DNA of 64,000 bases from Spongiactinospora sp. TRM90649 (GTDB taxonomy: Bacteria; Actinomycetota; Actinomycetes; Streptosporangiales; Streptosporangiaceae), in NCBI RefSeq assembly GCF_029382225.1, contig NZ_JARLTC010000002.1, forward strand, positions 124,001 through 188,000, written 5' to 3'. The position numbers and the translations under genes were made by a program. Below, in pieces: positions 25,794 through 35,670 of the stretch; the first letter of the stretch is position 1, and each line of letters starts with the position of its first letter. Below the pieces are notes generated by a model. That model made no database searches. It saw only the letters and a program-made list of their open reading frames with translations, and was not told where the DNA came from.

Positions 25794-27041
25794 TCAAGAA
25801 CCTGTGCGCCAGGAGTGGAGGTAGGACTCTTGGTCAGGGGTCAGAGCGTCGACCTCGATGCCGGCCGCCGCGAGTTTGAGGCGGGCGACCTCGGTGTCGA
25901 CCTCCGGAGGGACGTCGTAGACGCCCGGAGTGAGGCGGACGCGTTCGCGGGCCAGCCAGGTCACCGCGAGGGCCTGGGCCGCGAAGGACATGTCCATGAC
26001 GGCCGCCGGGTGGCCCTCGCCCGCCGTGAGGTTGACCAGGCGGCCCTCGGCGAGCAGCAGCAGGCGGCGGCCGTCGGCGAGGACGTATTCGTCGGTGTTG
26101 GGGCGGACGTTGGGGTGGATGGCGTCGGCGAGGTCCTCCAGGGCGCGGACGTCGATCTCGATGTCGAAGTGGCCCGCGTTGGCGAGGATGGCGCCGTCCT
26201 TCATGACGGCGAGATGTTCGGCGCGGATGACGTCGCGGTTGCCGGTGACGGTGACGAACACGTCGCCGTGCTCGGCGGCGACGGCCATGGGCCGGACGTC
26301 GTAGCCGTGCAGGATGGCGTCGAGGCCCTTGACCGGGTCGATCTCGGTGACGACGACCCGCGCGCCCAGGCCCCTGGCGCGTTCGGCGACGCCCCGGCCG
26401 CAGTAGCCGAATCCGGCCACGACGACGGTCTTGCCCGCGAGCAGGGTGTTGGTGGCGCGCATGATGCCGTCGAAGGTGGACTGGCCGGTGCCGTAGCGGT
26501 TGTCGAACATCCGCTTGGTACGGGTGTCGTTGACCGCCACGACGGGGAAACGCAGCGCGTCCTCGGCGGCCATCTGGCGGAGCCGGATGATCCCGGTGGT
26601 GGTCTCCTCGCAGCCGCCGGTGACGCCGGGGAGGAGCTCGACGCGTTCGGTGTGCAGGGTGTTGACCAGGTCGCAGCCGTCGTCGAGGACGATCTCCGGG
26701 GCGATGTCGAGGGCCTGGTGGATGTGCCGGTAGTAGGTCTCGCGATCGACCCCGGCCCGCGCGTGGACGGCGACGCCGTAGTCGGCGAGCGCCGCCGCCA
26801 CGTCGTCCTGCGTGGAGAGCGGGTTCGACGCGGCGAGGGCGATCTCGGCGCCGCCGGCCCGCAGTGCTCCCATGAGCACCGCGGTCTCGGCCGTCACGTG
26901 CAGGCAGGCGGCGATGCGCATGCCGTCGAGCGGCCGCTCGGCGGCGAACCGCTCGCCGACCGCCCGGAGGACCGGCATGGCGCGGGCGGCCCAGTCGATC
27001 CGCCGCTCGCCGGCCTCTCTGGCATCCCCGATGTCCAACAT
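25794..27041 (-). CDS. Short-type adenosylhomocysteinase paralog
   Basis: A 415-residue NAD-dependent hydrolase of the SAH hydrolase fold. Conserved parts: [36 protein letters not shown], and the NAD-binding [19 protein letters not shown]. Compared with the canonical enzyme upstream it lacks the insertion after the substrate loop and the C-terminal KPEHYRY tail that completes the neighbour's NAD site. Such short forms occur in archaea and Thermotoga, where at least one prefers S-inosylhomocysteine. The ATG 27039-27041 abuts GGGGAG, so the TTG next to it (27036-27038) might be used. It lies 34 nt after ahcY on the same strand. Confidence 0.9.
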   Translation of the reverse strand: MLDIGDAREAGERRIDWAARAMPVLRAVGERFAAERPLDGMRIAACLHVTAETAVLMGALRAGGAEIALAASNPLSTQDDVAAALADYGVAVHARAGVDRETYYRHIHQALDIAPEIVLDDGCDLVNTLHTERVELLPGVTGGCEETTTGIIRLRQMAAEDALRFPVVAVNDTRTKRMFDNRYGTGQSTFDGIMRATNTLLAGKTVVVAGFGYCGRGVAERARGLGARVVVTEIDPVKGLDAILHGYDVRPMAVAAEHGDVFVTVTGNRDVIRAEHLAVMKDGAILANAGHFDIEIDVRALEDLADAIHPNVRPNTDEYVLADGRRLLLLAEGRLVNLTAGEGHPAAVMDMSFAAQALAVTWLARERVRLTPGVYDVPPEVDTEVARLKLAAAGIEVDALTPDQESYLHSWRTGS

Positions 27042-27075
27042 CTCCCCGATCGCCGCCCTGCCTTCGCCGTGCCTG

Positions 27076-28506
<1,431 letters not shown>

Positions 28507-28585
28507 GTGATTCCCCTCTGGCTAATGTCGTCGTCTGCGAGTTTATGGGCCACCTACGGCACAGCGCACACCAGAAGGCCGAAAG

Positions 28586-28603
28586 CTGACATAAGATTGT
28601 CAG
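28586..28603. promoter_or_regulatory. Inverted repeat around a -10 box, merR/ahcY region
   Basis: CTGACA and TGTCAG flank TAAGAT (28592-28597), which looks like a -10 box for the merR gene. The second arm ends one base before the merR ATG. Binding of a dimer here would cover the -10; self-regulation is an inference. Confidence 0.55.
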
Positions 28604-28604
28604 A

Positions 28605-28949
28605 ATGCGGATCACGGAAGCGGCGAAGCGCCTCGGCATGTCTCCTCGGATGCTGCGCTATCGGGAGGCGCTCGGCCTGTTGCCGCAGGTCAGGGGGCGC
28701 GGTTCGCACCGCAGGTTCGAGGAGGACGACCTGGCCGCGGTGGCGCACGGGATGGAGCTGGAGCGCCGGTTCGACGTCTCCCCCGCCGAGCTGGCCTTCG
28801 CGATGCGGGTGCTCAGCGAGCCGGGCGTGGCGCACGCCGTCCGTGACCTGGGGCTGCGCATCGGGCGCATCCAGGCCCCGCGCCGCGCCCTCGACTTCGA
28901 GAAGGAGAAGGCGCTGCGCCTGCTGCGCGGACGGTCGCCCCGAGCATGA
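28605..28949 (+). CDS. MerR-family regulator
   Basis: A 114-residue DNA-binding protein with the MerR winged helix at the extreme N-terminus (MRITEAAKRLGMSPRMLRYRE ... RRFEEDDLAAV). The rest is helical and has no effector-domain cysteines, so a metal sensor is unlikely. With a -10 box 7 nt upstream and no Shine-Dalgarno sequence the mRNA is probably leaderless. It is divergent from ahcY across 98 bp and could regulate it (inference from layout only). Confidence 0.85.
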   Translation: MRITEAAKRLGMSPRMLRYREALGLLPQVRGRGSHRRFEEDDLAAVAHGMELERRFDVSPAELAFAMRVLSEPGVAHAVRDLGLRIGRIQAPRRALDFEKEKALRLLRGRSPRA

Positions 28950-28971
28950 TCGTCACTCGAAAGAGTGACGA
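28950..28971. terminator. 9-bp hairpin with GAAA loop after merR
   Basis: TCGTCACTC and its complement flank GAAA, starting one base after the merR stop. As RNA this would be a GNRA tetraloop; as DNA it is a perfect operator-like inverted repeat placed about 33 bp before the histidine kinase start. No T-run follows, so either role is possible. Confidence 0.55.
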
Positions 28972-29003
28972 CAGGCCCTCGCCCCAGCGCCACAATTCTG
29001 GAC

Positions 29004-30239
29004 ATGTCCTTCTCGTCCCGGTTAGACGAGGCTGAACGTGCCATGGCCTCCCTCGACCTCCAGAAAATCTTGCGGTCGCCGTTGCTCGACGTGGCCATCG
29101 GCGCGGCACTGACCGTGTTCGTGCTCAACGACCGTTCCTACTACGGCATGCCGGAACTGGGCGCCAGTCTGCTCGCCACGGCGCCGCAGATGGTGCGCCG
29201 GCGCTTCCGGGTGGGCGTGCTCGTGCTGACCGCACTGGGCGCGGGCATCCTGGTGGCGATCGGGGAGCTGCCGGAAGGCGCGAACATGGCGGTCTACCTG
29301 TCCGGCGTCCTCTCGACCTACACGCTGCTCACCCTGCTCCCCCGATATCTGCGCTGGGCCGGGGGCCTCAGCGCCGCGGCGGGAGCCGTCCTCCTCACCA
29401 GCGGGTATCCGGGGACGCAGTCACTGGGGCTGCTCGTCGCCGTCACCATCACGGCGGTCACCTTCCTCGCCGACCTGCGGGGCAGCAGGGTGGAGATCGG
29501 GCGGGTCAAGGCCGATCATCTGGAGCAGGTCAGGGAGCGGGCGGCCATGGCCGAGCGGGCCAGGATCGCCAGGGAGATGCACGACGTGGTGGCCCACTCG
29601 GTGTCGATGATCGCGGTGCGGGCGGAGACCGCGCCGTTCACGCTCGCCGAGGCCGGGGAGACCCTGGGCGAGGCCACCCGCGGCGAGCTCGCGGACATCG
29701 CCGCGAACGCCAGGGACGCGCTGGCCGAGATGCGGCGGCTGCTCGGGGTGCTGCGGGCCGACATCCCCGACGGTCCCGAGACCGCTCCGCAGCCGGGCCT
29801 GTCCCGGCTGCCCGAGCTGATCGAGAGCCACCCCGGGGAGGTGGACCTGGACGTGATCGGCGAGGAGCGCCCGCTGCCGCAGGCGGTGGACGTCAACGCC
29901 TACCGCATCGTGCAGGAGGCGCTCGCCAACGCCCGCGTGCACGCTCCGGGCTCCAGGGTCTCGATCGAACTGGCGTATCGTCCCACTCTGCTGGCCATAC
30001 GCGTCGCCGACAGCGGCCCCGAGAGTGGCACTGGCGGCGCGGGTGGAGTGGACGATGCGAAGGAGGCCGTGGTCATGGGCGAGGAGTCCACGGCCAAGGC
30101 CCCGGAGGAGGGCGAGGGCACCGGCGGCCACGGGCTGATCGGCATGCGCGAGCGGGCCCTCGCCCTCGGCGGCTGGTTCAACGCGGGGCCGGGGCCGCAC
30201 GGGGGCTTCCTCGTCCAGGCCGGGCTTCCCACGGAATGA
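29004..30239 (+). CDS. Sensor histidine kinase (NarL-partner type)
   Basis: A 411-residue membrane sensor. About four hydrophobic segments (roughly residues 35-165) precede a dimerisation/phospho-acceptor helix with the target histidine in ARIAREMHDVVAHSVS (HisKA_3 type) and an ATPase domain with N box VQEALANARVHAP and a final GHGLIGMRERALALGG. An acidic, low-complexity insert sits before the last G box. Start ATG 29004 is chosen; an in-frame ATG at 28965 lies inside the hairpin. Its last four bases overlap the response regulator start (ATGA), so the pair is translated together. The signal is unknown. Confidence 0.92.
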   Translation: MSFSSRLDEAERAMASLDLQKILRSPLLDVAIGAALTVFVLNDRSYYGMPELGASLLATAPQMVRRRFRVGVLVLTALGAGILVAIGELPEGANMAVYLSGVLSTYTLLTLLPRYLRWAGGLSAAAGAVLLTSGYPGTQSLGLLVAVTITAVTFLADLRGSRVEIGRVKADHLEQVRERAAMAERARIAREMHDVVAHSVSMIAVRAETAPFTLAEAGETLGEATRGELADIAANARDALAEMRRLLGVLRADIPDGPETAPQPGLSRLPELIESHPGEVDLDVIGEERPLPQAVDVNAYRIVQEALANARVHAPGSRVSIELAYRPTLLAIRVADSGPESGTGGAGGVDDAKEAVVMGEESTAKAPEEGEGTGGHGLIGMRERALALGGWFNAGPGPHGGFLVQAGLPTE

Positions 30240-30895
30240 CCTCGCCATCCGTCACCACCGTGCTGGTCGCCGACGACCAGCCGGTGGTGCTCCGCGGTTT
30301 CGCGGCGGTGCTCGCGGCGCAGCCGGACATGGCGGTCGTGGGCACCGCCTCCGACGGCGCCGAGGCCGTGCGGCTGGCCGCCGAGACCGCACCTCACGTG
30401 GCCCTGCTGGACATCCGGATGCCCGCGATGAACGGCATCGAGGCCGCCCGCCGGATCATCGAGGCGCACGACACGAAGGTCATCATGATCACGACCTTCG
30501 ACCTGGACGAGTACGTCTACGCGGCGCTGTCCGCGGGGGCCAGCGGGTTCCTGCTGAAGGACGTGCGCTCGGGGGATCTGGCGGACGCGGTGCGGACGGT
30601 GGCCGGCGGCGACGCCCTGCTGTCGCCGAAGATCACCAAACGGCTGATCGCCGGGTACGCCCGGCCGCGTCCGGCCGCCTCGTCCACCGGGCTGACGCCG
30701 AGGGAGAACGAGGTGCTACGGATGATCGCCAGGGGACTGTCCAACGCGGAGATCGCCACCGAGCTGGTCGTGACCGAGCACACCGTGAAGACGCACGTGG
30801 CGCGCCTGCTGGGCAAGCTCGGCCTGCGCGACCGCACCCAGGCGGTGATCCACGCCTACGAGACGGGCCTGGTCACGCCGAGCCAGGCGTGGTAG
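30236..30895 (+). CDS. NarL/FixJ-family response regulator
   Basis: A 219-residue two-component regulator. The receiver domain has the acidic pocket DDQ near residue 13, the phosphorylated Asp in VALLDIRMPAMNG and Lys in GFLLKDV. The C-terminal LuxR-type helix-turn-helix reads LTPRENEVLRMIARGLSNAE. It partners the kinase just upstream. Its 3' end overlaps the tail of the convergent CDF transporter gene by 23 bp. Confidence 0.95.
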   Translation: MTSPSVTTVLVADDQPVVLRGFAAVLAAQPDMAVVGTASDGAEAVRLAAETAPHVALLDIRMPAMNGIEAARRIIEAHDTKVIMITTFDLDEYVYAALSAGASGFLLKDVRSGDLADAVRTVAGGDALLSPKITKRLIAGYARPRPAASSTGLTPRENEVLRMIARGLSNAEIATELVVTEHTVKTHVARLLGKLGLRDRTQAVIHAYETGLVTPSQAW

Positions 30896-31847
30896 GCGTG
30901 CTCTCGTCCGAGGAGCCGGAGCCCTGCGCGGCCCGGTTCGCCCGATAGAGGTCGGGCTCCAGGTAGATGACCCGCGCGATCGGCACGGCGGTGCGGACCC
31001 GCTGCTCGGCCTCGTCGATGCCCCGGGCGACCTCGCCCGCCGTCTCGTCGTGGTCGATCGCGATCTTCGCGGCCACCAGCAGCTCCTCCGGACCGAGGTG
31101 CAGGGTGCGCAGGTGGATGACCCTGGTCACCTCGGGGCCCGCGGTGAGCGCTGCGGTGATCTCGTCCTCGATCTCGCCGCCCGCGCCCTCGCCGATCAGC
31201 AGCGACTTCATCTCGACGGCGAGGACCACGGCGATGACCGCGAGCAGCACGCCGATGCAGAGGGTGCCGATGCCGTCCCAGACGCCGTTGCCGGTGATGA
31301 CGGCCATGCTCACGCCGAACAGGGCGAGGATCAGGCCGACCAGCGCGCCGAGGTCCTCAAGGACGATGACCGGCAGTTCCGGCGACTTGGAGCGCCGGAT
31401 GAACGAGACCCACGACTGCTTGCCGCGCACCGCGTTGGCCTCGCGGATGGCGGTGCGGAACGAGAACGCCTCGGCGATGATCGCGAAGATCAGCACGCCG
31501 AAGGCGACGATCGCGTTGTCTACCGGATGCGGGTCGCTGATCTTGTGCCAGCCCTCGTAGAGGGAGAACAGCGCGCCCACCGTGAACAGCACCACGGCGA
31601 CCACGAACGCGTAGAAGTAGCGCTCGCGGCCGTAGCCGAAGGGGTGCTTGGGAGTGCGGGCCCGCTGCGCCCGCTTGCCGCCGACCAGCAGGAGGACCTG
31701 GTTGCCCGAGTCGGCGACGGAGTGGATCGACTCGGCCAGCATCGACGACGAGGAGGTGATGATGAAGGCCACGAACTTGGCCACCGCGATGGACAGGTTC
31801 GCGATCAGTGCCGCGACGATCGCCTTGGTGCCGCCACTCGCGCTCAC
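30873..31847 (-). CDS. Cation diffusion facilitator transporter
   Basis: A 324-residue membrane protein of the CDF family, exporting divalent metal such as Zn2+ or Mn2+ in exchange for protons. About five or six segments are visible; the metal site in segment 2 is HSVADSGNQVLLLVG and a second acidic site lies in VLEDLGALVGLILAL. The region resembles the SLC30A9-like subgroup. A cytosolic dimer domain (about residues 215-300) follows. GTG start with GGAG 7 nt upstream. It ends inside the tail of the response regulator gene. Confidence 0.9.
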   Translation of the reverse strand: MSASGGTKAIVAALIANLSIAVAKFVAFIITSSSSMLAESIHSVADSGNQVLLLVGGKRAQRARTPKHPFGYGRERYFYAFVVAVVLFTVGALFSLYEGWHKISDPHPVDNAIVAFGVLIFAIIAEAFSFRTAIREANAVRGKQSWVSFIRRSKSPELPVIVLEDLGALVGLILALFGVSMAVITGNGVWDGIGTLCIGVLLAVIAVVLAVEMKSLLIGEGAGGEIEDEITAALTAGPEVTRVIHLRTLHLGPEELLVAAKIAIDHDETAGEVARGIDEAEQRVRTAVPIARVIYLEPDLYRANRAAQGSGSSDESTPTTPGSA

Positions 31848-31904
31848 GTGTGGTCTCCACTCCTAGTCGTCCGGGCGGGTACTCCGGAGAACGCCACTGG
31901 GATC

Positions 31905-33032
31905 CTATTCGGAAAGCCGGGTCTCCAGTTCGCGGACCGCGGGGACTGGGGACGGATCGATACCGTACCCCAAAGCCAGATAAACGCTCCCATAATCCAT
32001 CAAACCGACCAGCCCGGCGATCCTCTCCAAGGGGTGCAGGCCCTCCGCCTGGATCTCGGTGACCGGCACGCCGCGGTCATGGGCCATCCGGACGCAGATC
32101 TCGCGGCGGCGGGCGACCCTCTCGTGCTCGTCGGTGTCGCGGATCATCACCAGCCGCAGTGCGCGGGCCGACTCGTCGGCGAAGATGTCGCGCACGGCCA
32201 GCGGGCCGTCCAGCGCAGCCGCCTGGTCGTGGCACACGTCGGGGATCTCGCCGTGCAGGGCGGGATAGCCGGCGTTCTGGTTGAGCTGGGCCGCGAACCG
32301 GCTCGCGGCGACCGCCGCCGACGGCGAGGAGCTCCAGATCATCGGTATCGTCTCGGCCAGTTCCAGGGCCAGGTTCTTGCCCGGGTTGATGAACGACTCG
32401 CTGCCCGGACGGCAGCGGTGCGCGGTGTCCTCAAGCCGTTCGGCGACCGCCTCGAACAGCCCCTCGTCGGCCTGGGTGAGCCGGATCGCCGAGGCGGCGC
32501 AGACCAGCGGCACCGCCAGCGCCCACAGCCCGGCGCGGGCCTGCCCACCGGCCTCGACCCGCGCGAACGGCGCGCCCGCCTGCCGGGCCACCGCGTGCAG
32601 CGGGGAGTCTTCCCGGCCGATCGCGAGCAGCCGGCAGCCACGGCGGACCGCCTCCCGGGCGAGCGCCACGGTCTCCTCGGTCCGCCCGTCGAAGGACACC
32701 GCGACGACCAGGTCGGCGGCGCCCACCCAGCCGGGCAGCCGGTAGGAGCGGACGGTGAGCACGGGCACGGGCACCCCGGGGCCGCACACGGCCGCCAGCA
32801 GGTCGCCCGCCACGGCCGACACGCCCGCGCCCGCCACCACGACGGCGCGGGGCCTGCCCTCGGCGGCCAGGGACTCGCCGATGCCCGCGGCCGTCCACGC
32901 CCTGCGCGCGACGCGGACCTGCGCCGCCGAGGAGGCGACGGCGGGCAGCATGCCGCCGGGGTCTGCCTCGACCAGATGAGCCTGATCGTCGAGCCTATCC
33001 GGATCCCACTGGCGGTCAGGCGACAACGTCAC
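31905..33032 (-). CDS. SIS-domain protein, phosphoglucose/phosphomannose isomerase type
   Basis: A 375-residue cytosolic protein with an SIS domain ([36 protein letters not shown]) and a C-terminal part of the bifunctional phosphoglucose/phosphomannose isomerase type ([19 protein letters not shown]). In mycobacteria the corresponding gene lies beside manB (Rv3256c region), as here. It would convert fructose-6-P and mannose-6-P for GDP-mannose supply; enzyme activity of this group is not fully established. GTG start overlaps the Trm112 stop by 4 nt. Confidence 0.87.
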   Translation of the reverse strand: MTLSPDRQWDPDRLDDQAHLVEADPGGMLPAVASSAAQVRVARRAWTAAGIGESLAAEGRPRAVVVAGAGVSAVAGDLLAAVCGPGVPVPVLTVRSYRLPGWVGAADLVVAVSFDGRTEETVALAREAVRRGCRLLAIGREDSPLHAVARQAGAPFARVEAGGQARAGLWALAVPLVCAASAIRLTQADEGLFEAVAERLEDTAHRCRPGSESFINPGKNLALELAETIPMIWSSSPSAAVAASRFAAQLNQNAGYPALHGEIPDVCHDQAAALDGPLAVRDIFADESARALRLVMIRDTDEHERVARRREICVRMAHDRGVPVTEIQAEGLHPLERIAGLVGLMDYGSVYLALGYGIDPSPVPAVRELETRLSE

Positions 33033-33202
33033 GGCTTGCGGGCCTCGTCGACGAGCAGCACGGGGATGTCGTCACGAACCGGGTAGACCAGCCCGCACGC
33101 GCCGGAGGTGCAGGTCAGCTCGTCGGCGTCGGGCTCGGCCCGCAGCGGCGACCTGCACGCGGGGCAGGCCAGGATCTCCAGCAGCCAGTCGTCGATCTTC
33201 AC
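33029..33202 (-). CDS. Trm112-family small protein
   Basis: A 57-residue protein starting with GTG at 33200-33202, GGAG 7 nt upstream. The Trm112 zinc-ribbon-like pattern is clear: [14 protein letters not shown], then [19 protein letters not shown]. In eukaryotes Trm112 activates methyltransferases; the role of bacterial versions is poorly known. It is encoded between manB and the SIS gene with 4-nt or shorter spacing, so the three form one operon. Confidence 0.9.
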   Translation of the reverse strand: MKIDDWLLEILACPACRSPLRAEPDADELTCTSGACGLVYPVRDDIPVLLVDEARKP

Positions 33203-33204
33203 AG

Positions 33205-34560
33205 CTATCTCCTCACGAGGGCCAGGACCTCTTCCCTGACCTCCGCCATCTGATGCTCGTCAGCCGCCTCGGCGTTCAGCCTGAGCAGCGGCTCGGTGTT
33301 GGACGGGCGAAGGTTGAACCACCAGCCGCCGCCGGTCACGGTCAGGCCGTCGAGTTCGTCGAAGGTGACCCCCTCACGGCCCGCGAAGGCGGCCCTGACC
33401 CGCTCCACCGTCGCGACCTGGTCGTCGACGGTGCTGTTGATCTCGCCGGACGCGGTGTAGCGGGAGAAGCGGGCGACGACCTGCGACAGCGGCCGGTCCT
33501 GCTCTCCGAGGGCCGCCAGCACGTGGAGCGCAGCGAGCATACCGGAGTCGGCGAACCAGAAGTCCTTGAAGTAGTAATGGGCGGAGTGCTCGCCGCCGAA
33601 GATCGCCCCGGTGCGGGCCATCTCGGCCTTGATGAAGGAGTGGCCCACGCGGGTGCGGACCGGCACCCCGCCGTGCTCGGCGACGATCTCGGGGACGGCC
33701 GCCGAGGTGATCAGGTTGTGGATGATCTTGGAGCCGGGGTGCTTGGCCAGCTCGCGGGCCGCCACCAGCGCGGTCACCGCGGACGGCGAGACCGACTCTC
33801 CGGTCTCGTCGATCACCCAGCACCGGTCGGCGTCGCCGTCGTAGGCGAGGCCGATGTCGGCGCCGTGCTCGACCACGGCCTTGCGCAGGTCGATCAGGTT
33901 GGCCGGTTCGATCGGGTTGGCCTCGTGGTTGGGGAAGGAGCCGTCGAGCTCGAAGTAGAGCGGGATCAGCTTCACCGGCAGCCCGGAGAACACGGCGGGC
34001 ACGGTGTGACCGGCCATCCCGTTGCCCGCGTCGACCACCACGGTGAGCGGGCGCATGCCCGTGAGGTCGACCAGCGTGCGCAGGTGGCCCGCGTAGCCGG
34101 GCAGCAGGTCCTTGGCGACGACCTTGCCCCGTTCACCGCCGCCGGGGCCGCCCGCGGCGATGATCTCGGCCGCGCGGTCGCGGATCTCGACCAGGCCGGT
34201 GGCCTCGCTGATCGGCACCGCCCCCGGGCCGCACAGCTTCATCCCGTTGTAACGGGCCGGATTGTGGCTGGCGGTGAACATCGCGCCGGGGCGCCCGAGG
34301 CTGCCACTGGCGTAGTAGAGCAGATCGGTGGAGGCGAGCCCGATGTCGAGCACCTCCGCGCCGCGCGCCGTCGCGCCCCTGGCGAACGCCGCCGCCAGCG
34401 GCGGCGAGGAGACGCGCATGTCGCGCCCGACGACGATGGAGTCGGCCCCGGTCACCTCCGCGAAGGCCGCCCCGACCGCTTCGGCGACCTCCTCGTCGAA
34501 TTCGTCCGGAACGACGCCGCGAACGTCGTAAGCCTTGAAGATCCTGGCGAGGTCGCCCAC
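33205..34560 (-). CDS. manB: Phosphomannomutase/phosphoglucomutase
   Basis: A 451-residue alpha-D-phosphohexomutase interconverting mannose-6-P and mannose-1-P (possibly also glucose phosphates). The four domains are recognisable from the phosphoserine loop [11 protein letters not shown], the metal-binding [10 protein letters not shown], the sugar-binding [12 protein letters not shown] and the phosphate-binding [13 protein letters not shown] start with GGAG 6 nt upstream. It heads the manB-Trm112-SIS operon feeding mannosylated envelope glycans. Confidence 0.96.
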   Translation of the reverse strand: MGDLARIFKAYDVRGVVPDEFDEEVAEAVGAAFAEVTGADSIVVGRDMRVSSPPLAAAFARGATARGAEVLDIGLASTDLLYYASGSLGRPGAMFTASHNPARYNGMKLCGPGAVPISEATGLVEIRDRAAEIIAAGGPGGGERGKVVAKDLLPGYAGHLRTLVDLTGMRPLTVVVDAGNGMAGHTVPAVFSGLPVKLIPLYFELDGSFPNHEANPIEPANLIDLRKAVVEHGADIGLAYDGDADRCWVIDETGESVSPSAVTALVAARELAKHPGSKIIHNLITSAAVPEIVAEHGGVPVRTRVGHSFIKAEMARTGAIFGGEHSAHYYFKDFWFADSGMLAALHVLAALGEQDRPLSQVVARFSRYTASGEINSTVDDQVATVERVRAAFAGREGVTFDELDGLTVTGGGWWFNLRPSNTEPLLRLNAEAADEHQMAEVREEVLALVRR

Positions 34561-34619
34561 TCCCAGCTCCGCCCTGGTGATCGATTGCCCAATCTGGCCC
34601 CGAGAACGCTTCGAGCCTA

Positions 34620-34988
34620 CTAGCGGTCACGCTGAGGTCGCGCGGAGCGGAGCACCCGGAGATGGCCGCGCCGGCCCACCTCGACCCCTTGGCCGACCGG
34701 TTCGCCGGTGCCCGGGGAGGACGGCTTGGCCGCCTCGCGGACCGCGTTGGCGAGAGCTTCGAGATCGTCACTGCTGGGCCGCGCGGCCTCGCTGGGCAGG
34801 CGCACGACCTCCCATCCGCGAGGAGCGGTCAGCCGCTCGGCGTGTTCGGCGCACAGGTCATAGCAGTGCGGCTCGGCGTACGTCGCCAGCGGGCCGAGCA
34901 CGGCGGTCGAGTCGGCGTAAACGTACGTGAGCGTGAAGACGGCAGGCTGACTGCAGGCGGTGCGCGAACAGCGGCGGACGGGGCTCAC
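34620..34988 (-). CDS. DUF3499 protein
   Basis: A 122-residue conserved actinobacterial protein of unknown function. The N-terminus carries paired cysteines (RRCSRTACSQPAVFTLTYVY) and later HCYDLCAEHAERLTAPRGWE, a likely zinc-binding set. The C-terminus is variable and basic. GTG at 34986-34988 gives the family's usual beginning; no strong RBS is seen. The gene is next to manB, as in other actinobacteria. Confidence 0.88.
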   Translation of the reverse strand: MSPVRRCSRTACSQPAVFTLTYVYADSTAVLGPLATYAEPHCYDLCAEHAERLTAPRGWEVVRLPSEAARPSSDDLEALANAVREAAKPSSPGTGEPVGQGVEVGRRGHLRVLRSARPQRDR

Positions 34989-35169
34989 GGAGGGACCGTA
35001 TCCCCTAAGAGACCGAGGCGCCACTATCCAGGCGGCTCTTAACGAGCGTGTCGCCACAATTCGGGCAGGTGTCACGGGTTCCACCGTCTTGCCCCTTGTC
35101 CCAGGGGTGCCACCGGTCCATCACCGAAGGCGCATCGAGATCGGCACGGCAGGACCTAAACTTTGATCC

Positions 35170-35646
35170 GTGAGCTCCGCTACAGCAGGGGCGCCGGGTG
35201 GCGCGCCACGGCCCCGCGGCCCGCGCAGGCGCGACCGGCACGGCCGCGGCATGCGCGGCCCGCTCGCGCCCCAGCAGGTGCCGATCGCCAGGTCCAGGAG
35301 CGAGCGGTTCGACGACTTCGTGCTCGACGCCGTAGACCGGCTCAAGCCCCGGTGGGGCGACCAGCTCGCCTCGGTCGAGTTCTCCGTCGAGGAGGTCCCT
35401 CCGGTGAGCGAGCTGGGCGACGGCCCCGGCCGGGTCGGCGGCGAGCCGATCCCGTTCGGGCGGGCCCGCGCCGCCGCCGGTTCCGACCCGGCGGCCGTGG
35501 TGGTCTACCGGCGGCCCCTGGAAGCCCGGGCGCGCGACCGCGACACGCTGGGCGCGCTGGTCCACGACGCGGTGGTCGAGCAGGTGGCGAGCCTGCTCGG
35601 GCTGTCACCCGAGACCGTCGATCCCGGCTACGACGACCGGCACTGA
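35170..35646 (+). CDS. Metallopeptidase-like (minimal zincin) protein, degenerate motif
   Basis: A 158-residue protein of the small metallopeptidase-like family found beside DUF3499 in actinobacteria. A basic Gly/Pro/Arg-rich lead of about 40 residues precedes the domain (FDDFVLDAVDRLKPRWGDQLASVEF ... AVVVYRRPLEARA). Where active relatives have HExxH this one reads VHDAVVEQVASLLGL, with the first His displaced and the second missing, so peptidase activity is doubtful. GTG start at 35170; it is divergent from the DUF3499 gene. Confidence 0.82.
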   Translation: MSSATAGAPGGAPRPRGPRRRDRHGRGMRGPLAPQQVPIARSRSERFDDFVLDAVDRLKPRWGDQLASVEFSVEEVPPVSELGDGPGRVGGEPIPFGRARAAAGSDPAAVVVYRRPLEARARDRDTLGALVHDAVVEQVASLLGLSPETVDPGYDDRH

Positions 35647-35670
35647 TCCACTGAGGGCCGGTCGCGACCC

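Noticed and set aside
28507..28604. Possible SAH riboswitch before ahcY
   Set aside because: The whole divergent region is only 98 bp and most of it belongs to the merR side; no pseudoknot-like pairing was found.
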